This document shows, in pieces, positions 1 to 7,913 of a stretch of 64,000 bases of DNA. Under the pieces are notes generated by a model. It made no database searches and was not told the DNA's origin. It worked only from the letters and a program-made list of their open reading frames with translations. The DNA is taken from assembly GCF_052050035.1 (NCBI RefSeq), contig NZ_CP189882.1, positions 1,860,001 through 1,924,000 of the forward strand. Direction: 5' to 3'. Position 1 is the stretch's first letter. The number at the start of each line of letters is the position of its first letter. Origin of the DNA: Symbiopectobacterium purcellii_A (GTDB lineage Bacteria; Pseudomonadota; Gammaproteobacteria; Enterobacterales; Enterobacteriaceae). Position numbers and translations under genes: made by a program.

Positions 1-461
1 CAATAAGCGTGTTGCTTAATAGTGAAATAAGGGTGTTTCGGTGATTGAAGTAAATTTTACGCTGTTCTGAGATGGAAATTCCAAAGACCGGCGCTAAGGA
101 GTAAGAAGGTATCATCAATAAAGGGTCTACGATTCCGTAAAATTTGGGTCATGCAACCGAGGCGCTTGATACCCGCGATGGCGAGAGTGTAAAAAGATCT
201 GTGTAAATGGCATTTTGAGGAAAACCTTCAGAGGACAAAAAATGCCTATCAGCAACGAACTTATTGACCAACTGCTTCAGGATTGCCACTCCCCTCAGGA
301 GCTTCTGGGTGAATCAGGCCTACTCAAGGTGCTGACTAAAAGACTGGCGGAACGGGTTCTTCAAGCTGAGATGGAGATACACCTTGGGTATGCTAAGCAT
401 GACCCGGCTGGTAATAATTCAGGCAACTCCCGCAATGGCAAGACATCCAAGAGCGTACGTA

Positions 462-650
462 GGCTTTGTTGAATAATTTAAGATACTGATTTATATAAGC
501 ATTATAAAATTTCAACGACTAATTTTTCCTCTCGGAATGCTTTTTATTGTGCTAACTATTTGATTTGTCGTTCTAACAAAATACATTCTCTGTAAATGCA
601 TTCTAACTAAAGAAGATGTAAATCAAACGGTTAAATTATTCAACAAAGCC
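462..650. mobile_element. 189-bp MITE with IS903-like ends, copy 1
   Basis: It starts GGCTTTGTTGAATAA and ends in the inverted form TTATTCAACAAAGCC, the same terminal sequence as the IS903-type elements in this window. The interior is AT-rich and has no coding capacity. It is flanked by a 9-bp duplication, GCGTACGTA (453-461 and 651-659), the size expected for IS903-type transposition. A second copy of exactly the same length is at 15313-15501. Confidence 0.9.
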
Positions 651-707
651 GCGTACGTAGCCAAAATGGGGAGATCGAGCTCGATATTCCGCGCGACCGC
701 AACAGTA

Positions 708-1594
708 TAGCCAAGCGACTTAATTTTGATTACACCATATGGACTGAGAACAAACTCTCTGTATCGCAACCCATCTCTCTTTTTTTGCTTTTTGCTTTTT
801 GCTTGTGCCCATTTATGCTCAATTGGGTTAAGATCTGACGAATATGTAGGCAAATACTCCACCATATACCCTGCATCGATGATGACTTGTTGAATATTAT
901 GTTTTTTGTGAAAAGTGGCATTGTCCATCATGATTACACTGTTTTTAGGGAGTACTGGGATAAGGACTTGTGTGACCCAGGCATAGAAAACATCGCTGTT
1001 AATATTGATATCAAATAATCCGATAGCAAACAGCGTTGTGCCTAATAAAGCGCCGATAACATTTGTTCTTCCCCTAGCTCCCCAGTTCTTCAGGCCAAAA
1101 CACCGTTGACCTTTTGGGGAATAGCCGTGAGTCCGTGGGGCATCGTGTGAAAAACCACTTTCATCAATAAAAACAATAGGTTTACCTTCTTTTTCATACT
1201 GTTGTTTTTTTTGTTGAAATCCCTGCCGGGCGTTTTCGTCGGCTTTCGGATGACGTAGAGTTTTTTTTATAGGTCAATCCCAGCTTTTTAAGCGCTTGCC
1301 AAATGGCCTTCTGACAAACGCCAAAACGCTCTGCACGTTCTTTTTGGTAAGCATCTGGATATTGTTCAACATCTTTTATCAACTCGGATTTATCGATCTT
1401 TCGCTGACGCGTGGTCGATGCTTTTGACTCTATTTGATTAATCCAACGCGATACAGAGGCAGGGCCAATCCGAAATAGCTTCGCTGTTTCTCGGATACTC
1501 AACCCTTCGTTTTTCCGTGTAGATATCACTTTACGTCTAAAATCAATTGAATAGCTCATTTAAATAATGTAATCAAAATTAAGTCGTTTAGCTA
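708..1594 (-). mobile_element. IS630-type element, copy 1
   Basis: It is flanked by TA on both sides (706-707 and 1595-1596), as expected for the IS630/Tc1 superfamily. The ends read TAGCCAAGCGACTTAATTTT and, inverted, TAGCTAAACGACTTAATTTT. At 887 bp it is 7 bp longer than the other copies because a TTTTTGC unit near 780-805 is duplicated. That changes the reading frame at the C-terminus of the transposase. Confidence 0.92.
730..1559 (-). pseudogene. IS630-family transposase, two overlapping frames
   Basis: The first frame starts at 1559 (MSYSIDFRRK) and encodes an N-terminal helix-turn-helix region of about 121 residues. It ends after a run of 8 T on the plus strand (8 A in the mRNA). The DDE catalytic part continues in another frame and includes FIDESGFSHD, MMDNATFH and a D-L-N-P-I-E-H motif. 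In this copy a 7-bp duplication disturbs the last 20 or so codons, so it is probably dead. A helix-turn-helix change (AKLFRIG for AKQFRIG) is unique to it. Confidence 0.8.
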
Positions 1595-1731
1595 TACCTT
1601 CGAGCCGACACTGATCGGTAAGCACGAAAAGCAGCTTAACGGCTTCGATGACCGCATTATTTCTCTCTATTCCAGAGGGCTATCAACCCGTGATATTCAG
1701 GCTCACTTTAAAGAAGTCTACGGGGTCGATG

Positions 1732-2787
1732 GGCTTTGTTGAATAAATCAGAATTAGCCGACAGGATGACTCCCTCTGCTACACCTGTTATCCTATCCTG
1801 ACGCTGTGTGGCATACCCAACAACGTCATACGGTTCAGCGCTTTGACCATCGCTATGGCTTCACCTACTTGAGCCTCATAGTCACGCAGGCTCAGATGGC
1901 CACCCAGCAAAGTTTTTATGCGGAACATCGCTGTTTCTGCCACTGAACGCCGGTGATAACCCACTTTCTTTTTCCACATATCATTACTCCCGCTCAGACG
2001 CTGATTCGCCACCGCATGGTTACGTTCATGGTACTTGTCCGGCCAGTATTTGGCTCCGCTTCGCGGCGGGATAAGGGGCCTGATTTTCTTTCTTAGCAAC
2101 GCATCGTGGCAGTAACGGGCGTCATAAGCACCGTCTGCTGACACTTCCCTGATTTTTCGGTGGGTTTGGTTAATCAGGCCCGGCAGTGCCTGCGCATCTG
2201 TCGTTCCGCTGAGCGATAAGTCGGCACAGATAATCTCATGCGTCGCACTGTCTGCTGCCAGATGAAGCTTGCGCCACACTCTTCGTCTGTCAGCCCCATG
2301 CTGCCTGACTTTCCATTCACCTTCGCCAAAGACCTTCAGACCGGTACTGTCGATGACCAGATGCGAGATTTCACCACGCGTTGGCGTTTTTATGCTGATA
2401 CTGACGGTTTTTGCCCGCCGACTGACCAGAGAGTAGTCCGGGCAGCGCAGTGGCAGGCTCATCAGTGTAAAAACCGAGTCGACAAAGCCCTGTAATGCCC
2501 GGAGCGACAGGTTAAACACGCGCTTTATCATCAAAACCGTGGTAACAGCCATATCGGTGTAGTAAAGCGGCCGACCACGACCTTCAGGCGAAGCACTGTC
2601 AGTCCATGCAGCGATGGCCGACTCATCAAGCCAGACCGTCAGGGAGCCGCGTTGTCTGAGTGCTTTGTTGTAGGTGGGCCAGTTGGTGATTTTAAACTTT
2701 TGCTTTGCCATGGGGAGCTGCTATCGGGAGCGATGATAGTGCTTTGATCCGGCGATCCCCTGAAAGTTCGATTTATTCAACAAAGCC
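1732..2787 (-). mobile_element. IS903-type (IS5 family) element, intact copy
   Basis: This 1056-bp element has 18-bp-class ends (GGCTTTGTTGAATAAATC and its inverse) and a 9-bp target duplication, GGGTCGATG (723-731 and 788-796 of the 2-kb block, that is 2788-2796). It lies inside the IS256-type transposase gene. It carries a single full-length transposase gene, so it may be the source of activity for the 189-bp MITE. Confidence 0.93.
1788..2711 (-). CDS. IS903-type transposase (IS5 family)
   Basis: The 307-residue protein begins MAKQKFKITNWPTYNKALRQ, the hallmark of IS903/IS102 transposases. A DDE core follows: an aspartate in VIDSTGLKVFGEGEW, another in SADGAYDAR, and a glutamate near SVAETAMFRIK. 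The frame is complete with no stop. It would act on the GGCTTTGTT ends of its own element and plausibly on the related MITE. The three other IS903-type copies in the window are truncated or interrupted, so this is the only complete gene of its kind here. Confidence 0.93.
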   Translation of the reverse strand: MAKQKFKITNWPTYNKALRQRGSLTVWLDESAIAAWTDSASPEGRGRPLYYTDMAVTTVLMIKRVFNLSLRALQGFVDSVFTLMSLPLRCPDYSLVSRRAKTVSISIKTPTRGEISHLVIDSTGLKVFGEGEWKVRQHGADRRRVWRKLHLAADSATHEIICADLSLSGTTDAQALPGLINQTHRKIREVSADGAYDARYCHDALLRKKIRPLIPPRSGAKYWPDKYHERNHAVANQRLSGSNDMWKKKVGYHRRSVAETAMFRIKTLLGGHLSLRDYEAQVGEAIAMVKALNRMTLLGMPHSVRIG

Positions 2788-3125
2788 GGGTCGATGTTTC
2801 CGCTGGCTTCATTTCTCAAGTGACCAATGCCGCGATGGATGACGTTAAGCGCTGGCAGCAACGGCCGCTGGATGCGTTTTATCCCATTGTTTACCTTGAC
2901 TGTATTGTGGTCAAAAGCCAGGACGGCGGAGCCGTGACCAACAAGTCTGTTTACTTGGCTCTAGGCATCAACGGCCAGGGCGAAAAAGAGCTGCTGGGGC
3001 TATGGATAGGCAAAACCGAGGGGGCCAAGTTCTGGTTATCTGTAATGACAGAACTGAAAAATCGTGGGCTACAGGACATCTTCATCGCCTGCTGCGATGG
3101 CCTGAAGGGCTTTTCTGATGCCATT

Positions 3126-4162
3126 AAGCGTGTTGCTTAATAGTGAAATAAGGGTGTTTCGGTGATTGAAGTAAATTTTACGCTGTTCTGAGATGGAAAT
3201 TCCAAAGACCGGCGCTAAGGAGTAAGAAGGTATCATCAATAAAGGGTCTACGATTCCGTAAAATTTGGGTCATGCAACCGAGGCGCTTGATACCCGCGAT
3301 GGCGTGTTCAACTGTAATACGGATGCCCGAGATTATTTTATTTTCTTGTTTTTGTTCAGGCGATAAAGGTCTTTTTCGAGTTCCTTTTTTTGGGATTTGT
3401 GTATTAGGATGCTGTTTATCTATACCTTGAAAACCGGTATCTGCCCAGATGGTTACCTCAGGAGGAATATGGCGAATTATATCGACTTTATCGAGTAAGC
3501 GTTTATCGTGACGGCGCCCATTTTTGCTCATGGGGATAAATCCAATTTGCCTTGTTTCGTCAGTCATAATAAGCCCTTTTCGAGTGGTCTGTCTTTTCTT
3601 TCCCGAATACATTTTTTTTCGCCGACGCAGATTCTTAGGCTTTTGGACAGGTCGCTCTGTCCCATCAATAAAGACGTCTTTAACTCCAGGAAAGGCGCGA
3701 AAAAATTCCTCAGCAGAGCGAATTTGACGAGCGGGCAAAACACATTCTCGCCCCAAGGTCATCTCTAAAACCGGCAATAATATTTTTACCCAGCGACATA
3801 CCCGTGTTCTATCTAAACCAAAAAGAAGTCCTTGCAAATCATAGGTCGGATAACATTTTAAATACAATAAAATAAAAAGCAGTTTATCTAATGGGGTTGG
3901 GATAAATCCTTTCTGCCCTGCACCCATCTGCCGCTCGTGATCTTTTCGATTCTTTTTCCGATAAATCAAATAACAAGCTGAAAATTCAGCGGCTAAATTT
4001 TTCAATTCTTCGACTGATAATCCAATGATTGCTTTACATAAACGATTATCTCGTAACAACCGCTCTTTGTTGATCATTTCAAACCTTTATTCTCTAAGTT
4101 AAACCTCTTTTTATTCTCAATAGCCTGACAAAAAATGCAAGTCTCTATTCAGCAACTAGTTT
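3126..4162 (-). mobile_element. IS5-type element, intact 1037-bp copy
   Basis: It is inserted in the IS256-type transposase gene between GCCATT and GAAGCTG, with a 3-bp duplication ATT (3123-3125 and 4163-4165). Imperfect terminal repeats of about 18 bp match 14 positions. It is the reference copy for judging the other three, which are at 5-9175, 48670-51012 and 57208-59046. Confidence 0.9.
3178..4077 (-). CDS. IS5-family transposase (DDE_Tnp_4 type)
   Basis: This 299-residue protein begins MINKERLLRDNRLCKAIIGL. The N-terminal third resembles the helix-turn-helix domain that precedes DDE_Tnp_4 cores. Catalytic-type acidic residues lie in VFIDGTERPV, TIWADTGFQG and VEHAIAGIKR. It is the only uninterrupted, in-frame copy of this family in the window. 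The exact IS5 subgroup cannot be fixed from sequence alone. Confidence 0.88.
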   Translation of the reverse strand: MINKERLLRDNRLCKAIIGLSVEELKNLAAEFSACYLIYRKKNRKDHERQMGAGQKGFIPTPLDKLLFILLYLKCYPTYDLQGLLFGLDRTRVCRWVKILLPVLEMTLGRECVLPARQIRSAEEFFRAFPGVKDVFIDGTERPVQKPKNLRRRKKMYSGKKRQTTRKGLIMTDETRQIGFIPMSKNGRRHDKRLLDKVDIIRHIPPEVTIWADTGFQGIDKQHPNTQIPKKGTRKRPLSPEQKQENKIISGIRITVEHAIAGIKRLGCMTQILRNRRPFIDDTFLLLSAGLWNFHLRTA

Positions 4163-4284
4163 ATTGAAGCTGTTTACCCGCATACGCGGGTACAGCTCTG
4201 CATCGTGCATCAGGTGCGGAACTCGCTGCGCTACGTCGGCTGGAAAGAGCGTAAAGCCGTTGCTGCTGACCTCCGCACTATCTA

Positions 4285-4380
4285 TATAGCCAACCGACTT
4301 AAAAATGATTACATCCTATGCCGTGATATGCGGCAAAGAAGCATAGCTGGCTGTTATCAAAATAATGTCGCTTGGCTATA
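4285..4380 (-). mobile_element. 96-bp MITE (IS630-like ends), copy A
   Basis: The terminal sequences are TATAGCCAACCGAC and TGTCGCTTGGCTATA, including a TA at each end. The left flank is IS256 sequence and the right flank is IS903 sequence, so the two sides do not belong together. This copy forms the left boundary of the cassette 4285-7913. One base, CCGTGATA for CCCTGATA, differs from most copies. Confidence 0.93.
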
Positions 4381-5263
4381 CAACAAAGCACTCAGACAAC
4401 GCGGCTCCCTGACGGTCTGGCTTGATGAGTCCGCCATCGCTGCATGGACTGACAGTTCTTCGCCTGAAGGTCGTGGTCGGCCGCTTTACTACACCGATAT
4501 GGCTGTTACCACGGTTTTGATGATAAAGCGCGTGTTTAACCTGTCGCTCCGGGCATTACAGGGCTTTGTCGACTCGGTTTTTACACTGATGAGCCTGCCA
4601 CTGCGCTGCCCGGACTACTCTCTGGTCAGTCGGCGGGCAAAAACCGTCAGTATCAGCATAAAAACGCCAACGCGTGGTGAAATCTCGCATCTGGTCATCG
4701 ACAGTACCGGTCTGAAGGTCTTTGGCGAAGGTGAATGGAAAGTCAGGCAGCATGGGGCTGACAGACGAAGAGTGTGGCGCAAGCTTCATCTGGCAGCAGA
4801 CAGTGCGACGCATGAGATTATCTGTGCCGACTTATCGCTCAGCGGAACGACAGATGCGCAGGCACTGCCGGGCCTGATTAACCAAACCCACCGAAAAATC
4901 AGGGAAGTGTCAGCAGACGGTGCTTATGACGCCCGTTACTGCCACGATGCGTTGCTAAGAAAGAAAATCAGGCCCCTTATCCCGCCGCGAAGCGGAGCCA
5001 AATACTGGCCGGACAAGTACCATGAACGTAACCATGCGGTGGCGAATCAGCGTCTGAGCGGGAGTAATGATATGTGGAAAAAGAAAGTGGGTTATCACCG
5101 GCGTTCAGTGGCAGAAACAGCGATGTTCCGCATAAAAACTTTGCTGGGTGGCCATCTGAGCCTGCGTGACTATGAGGCTCAAGTAGGTGAAGCCATAGCG
5201 ATGGTCAAAGCGCTGAACCGTATGACGTTGTTGGGTATGCCACACAGCGTCAGGATAGGATAA
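4381..5263 (+). pseudogene. IS903-type transposase, N-terminally truncated
   Basis: This fragment reads from YNKALRQRGSLTVWLDESA to the normal C-terminus ending GMPHSVRIG, about 294 of 307 residues. The upstream open frame (from 4205) is a chimera: IS256 transposase residues, then MITE translation, then this part. It is not expected to be a functional gene. Confidence 0.85.
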
Positions 5264-5319
5264 CAGGTGTAGCAGAGGGAGTCATCCTGTCGGCTAATTC
5301 TGATTTATTCAACAAAGCC
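4381..5319 (+). mobile_element. IS903-type fragment, 5' end missing
   Basis: 939 bp are identical or nearly identical to the 3' part of the IS903-type element and include its right terminus at 5319. About 117 bp including the left terminus are gone, and the break coincides exactly with a TA where MITE copy A sits. The transposase frame from 4381 to 5263 lacks its first residues (MAKQKFKITNWPT) and reads into MITE sequence upstream. Confidence 0.9.
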
Positions 5320-5465
5320 GCGATCATCTGAAATGATAAATATAACTCGCATCGATAATGTTCATCTCGCCGGGACAGCATCCACCCCCCAGCGTTGATT
5401 TTTATTTCGACACACATAGGTTATCCCTTTCCTGCGAATCTTACCCAGAGAACGCCGCCGCGTTT
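5320..5465. other. Short non-coding chromosomal stretch of unknown origin
   Basis: About 146 bp lie between the IS903 fragment and MITE copy B. I see no gene, terminator or repeat here. It may be the region that used to lie upstream of siaC, or a remnant of another locus brought in by the rearrangement. Confidence 0.4.
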
Positions 5466-5585
5466 TATAGCCAACCGACTTAAAAATGATTACATCCTAT
5501 GCCCTGATATGCGGCAAAGAAGCATAGCTGGCTGTTATCAAAATAATGTCGCTTGGCTATATCAAAATAATGTCGCTTGGCTATA
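5466..5585 (-). mobile_element. 96-bp MITE copy B with a 24-bp duplicated end
   Basis: The normal 96-bp MITE (5466-5561) is followed directly by a second copy of its last 24 bp (5562-5585). Only the copy at 7794-7913 has the same variant, in the opposite orientation, so the two look like products of one event. The insertion removes the start of the siaC-like gene. Confidence 0.92.
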
Positions 5586-5586
5586 C

Positions 5587-5871
5587 CGGCCGCTGATCGA
5601 GAAGGTGGAAGCCTATCTTGCCGAGCTATCGCACCGCGATGACGCGTCCGCAACCGAAATCGAAGTGCATATTTCGCTGAGCTATTTCAACAGTTCCAGC
5701 ACCAAGATGCTTTTCAGCCTGCTCAATATCCTGCACCTGGCGGCGCAGGACGCGTTCACCATCGCTCTGCACTGGTATCACGATTGTGAGGATGATATCG
5801 CGCAAGAGTTTGGCGAAGAGTTGCATATCGACTTCCCCGCGTTGGATTTTCACAGCCATATCATGGAGTAA
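5587..5871 (+). pseudogene. siaC: SiaC-like (DUF1987) regulatory phosphoprotein, C-terminal part only
   Basis: About 94 residues remain, including VHISLSYFNSSSTKMLFSL, which resembles the conserved core of the DUF1987/SiaC family. In Pseudomonas SiaC is phosphorylated and binds the diguanylate cyclase SiaD. The stop codon lies 2 bp before the GGDEF gene, the operon arrangement known for siaC-siaD. The first third is missing and is replaced by MITE copy B, so no native start remains. The family call rests on motif memory and the neighbouring cyclase. Confidence 0.7.
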
Positions 5872-5873
5872 TC

Positions 5874-6581
5874 ATGAGCACCTTTGAGCTGTTCACCCCG
5901 GAATATGACATCCTGCTCGCCGCGCGCAACGTGGCGGCTCAGCCTGACCGCCCCGCGGAAGTCTACCGGGATAGCCTGCTGGCACTGACCGAGCACTATC
6001 ATCGTCTGGTGCGTGAATCCCACCGGCTAATCTCACGCAGCGATCGGGCGGAGCGCGAATTGACGCGCTTAAACCATCAGCTCCATCAGTTGGCCGATGA
6101 ACTGGCTTACAAAGCGACACACGATCCGCTCACGGACGTCTACAACCGTGGTGCCATTATCGACATCATCAGTACGGTGCTCACCCAACGCCAGGCGTCG
6201 CTGATTGTGTTGGATATCGACCACTTCAAGCGGGTGAACGACAACTTTGGTCACCCCACTGGCGATGCGGTGATCTGCGATTTGATTACCCGCGTGCGTC
6301 ACGCATTGGGCGGTGTCGGCAGCATTGGGCGCGTGGGTGGGGAAGAGTTCACGATTTTGCTGGATAACGTTGCCCTGCAACAGGCCGTCCTGTATGCACA
6401 GCGCATTCATGCCTACCTGAACCGTTCAAACCTGGCCGCGTTGCCCGCGTATCCGGTGACAGCCAGCTTTGGCGTCAGTTGGGCCCCGGCAACTACGGGA
6501 TTTGATACGCTGTACAACGCCGCCGATGCCGCGCTGTATAAAGCCAAACAGCAAGGGCGTAATCGTGTAATGTTTCGCTGA
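5874..6581 (+). CDS. siaD: SiaD-like diguanylate cyclase (GGDEF)
   Basis: This 235-residue cytosolic protein has a helical N-terminal region (about 1-75, with a coiled-coil stretch around 50-75) and a GGDEF domain (about 80-235). The active-site motif GGEEF is at residues 155-159, and LDIDHFKRVND carries metal-binding aspartates. It would make cyclic di-GMP from two GTP. No RxxD inhibitory site is visible five residues upstream of GGEEF. It follows the siaC remnant after 2 bp, which supports the SiaD assignment. With SiaC truncated and upstream DNA replaced by a MITE, both its promoter and its activating partner may be lost. Confidence 0.8.
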   Translation: MSTFELFTPEYDILLAARNVAAQPDRPAEVYRDSLLALTEHYHRLVRESHRLISRSDRAERELTRLNHQLHQLADELAYKATHDPLTDVYNRGAIIDIISTVLTQRQASLIVLDIDHFKRVNDNFGHPTGDAVICDLITRVRHALGGVGSIGRVGGEEFTILLDNVALQQAVLYAQRIHAYLNRSNLAALPAYPVTASFGVSWAPATTGFDTLYNAADAALYKAKQQGRNRVMFR

Positions 6582-6720
6582 GTCGGTACCTACGTTCTCC
6601 AACGTAAAAAAAGGTAAAAATGGCGAGAAACGCCAGAGCGCATTAGCGCGGCGTTGAGTCACTTTTGCTACAGTGATGAGAGCCCGTGTTGGATGGGTTG
6701 CCAAAGGAGAGCGTATCGCC

Positions 6721-7608
6721 ATGCCACGTCTTACTGCACAAGATTTCCAACCTGAACTGCTCGAACTGTATGACTACTACGCGCATGGGAAACTCACCAA
6801 GCGAGAGTTTCTGGAGCGCGCGGGTAAATATGCAGTGGGCGGCCTGACCGCCATGACCCTGCTGTCGCTACTTAGCCCCAACTACGCCCTGGCACAACAG
6901 GTCGAGTTCACGGACCCGGATATCCTCCCTGAATACATCACCTATCCGTCACCCAATGGGCACGGCAGCGTGCGCGGTTATCTGGTGAAACCCGCCAACC
7001 TGACCGGCCCAGTGCCTGCGGTGGTGGTGGTGCACGAAAACCGCGGCCTCAATCCCTATATCGAAGACGTTGCACGACGGCTGGCAAAAGCCGGTTTTAT
7101 CGCGCTGGCCCCTGACGGGCTCAGCAGCGTCGGCGGTTATCCCGGCAATGACGAAAAAGGGCGGGAACTGCAACAGAAGGTCGATCCCACTAAGCTGATG
7201 AACGACTTTTTCGCCGCTATCGAATTTATGCTCAAGCACCCGGACAGCACCGGTAAAGTAGGCATCACTGGATTCTGCTACGGCGGCGGCGTCGCCAATG
7301 CGGCGGCAGTGGCCTACCCGGAGCTGGCAGCCGCGGTGCCTTTCTATGGCCGACAGCCTAAACCGGAAGACGTTGAGCGCATAAAGGCTCCGCTGCTGAT
7401 CCACTACGCCGAACGCGATGAGCGTATTAACGAAGGGTGGCCCACCTACGAAAACGCGCTGATTGCCGGAAAAAAGGTGTATCAGGCGCACATTTACCCC
7501 AACACCAACCACGGCTTTCACAATGACTCCACCCCGCGCTATGACAAAGCGGCCGCCGATCTGGCCTGGGAACGCACCCTGGCATGGTTCCGGCGCTATC
7601 TGGTCTAG
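6721..7608 (+). CDS. yghX: Dienelactone hydrolase family protein (YghX-like)
   Basis: This 295-residue alpha/beta hydrolase has a likely catalytic triad of Cys186 (GFCYGG), Asp233 (ERDERIN) and His264 (NHGFHN), the dienelactone hydrolase pattern. Residues 24-60 carry a TKREFLERA stretch, a hydrophobic segment and a YALAQQ cut site. They look like an export signal, so the enzyme may be periplasmic. The start ATG at 6721 is preceded by AAAGGAGAG; an earlier in-frame start at 6673 lacks a good ribosome-binding site. The true substrate is unknown. The gene lies inside the MITE-bounded cassette in the IS256. Confidence 0.82.
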   Translation: MPRLTAQDFQPELLELYDYYAHGKLTKREFLERAGKYAVGGLTAMTLLSLLSPNYALAQQVEFTDPDILPEYITYPSPNGHGSVRGYLVKPANLTGPVPAVVVVHENRGLNPYIEDVARRLAKAGFIALAPDGLSSVGGYPGNDEKGRELQQKVDPTKLMNDFFAAIEFMLKHPDSTGKVGITGFCYGGGVANAAAVAYPELAAAVPFYGRQPKPEDVERIKAPLLIHYAERDERINEGWPTYENALIAGKKVYQAHIYPNTNHGFHNDSTPRYDKAAADLAWERTLAWFRRYLV

Positions 7609-7632
7609 CATATGCTCAGGATAAACCATGGC

Positions 7633-7793
7633 CCCATTCCCACTCGAAACGCAACAAAGTGACCCACTTGCCAGAGTCGGATAAAATCACCGTTCTGGCC
7701 ATACTGGAGAGCCTGTTGCATGCAGGGAAAACATCTGACTCAGAAATAACGGTTCTACATCGAAAAGCGGCGTGGTGAAGGTGTCAACCAAGC
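7633..7793 (+). other. IS30-type end remnant and an unidentified gene tail
   Basis: 7633-7657 (ATTCCCACTCGAAACGCAAC and the next few bases) matches the terminus of the IS30-type fragment at 15799. It is followed by an open frame ending at 7778 whose last 40 residues (THLPESDKITVLAILESLLH and onward) I do not recognise. It could be the tail of a small regulator. It ends at MITE copy C. Confidence 0.45.
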
Positions 7794-7913
7794 TATAGCC
7801 AAGCGACATTATTTTGATATAGCCAAGCGACATTATTTTGATAACAGCCAGCTATGCTTCTTTGCCGCATATCAGGGCATAGGATGTAATCATTTTTAAG
7901 TCGGTTGGCTATA
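7794..7913 (+). mobile_element. 96-bp MITE copy C with a 24-bp duplicated end
   Basis: A 24-bp terminal duplicate (7794-7817) is followed by a complete MITE (7818-7913). It is inverted relative to copies A and B. Its right flank (GTTCCGCAACGC) is the exact IS256 continuation of the left flank of copy A. The target TA is duplicated at 4285-4286 and 7912-7913, as if the whole 3.6-kb segment had inserted as one unit. Confidence 0.92.

Noticed and set aside
4205..5263. 352-residue IS903-like transposase as an intact gene
   Set aside because: The N-terminus is a chimera of IS256 and MITE translation; the true start is missing.
4285..7913. Simple inversion between MITE copies as the cause of the split IS256
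   Set aside because: The two IS256 halves keep the same orientation and matching outer duplications, which a single inversion cannot give.
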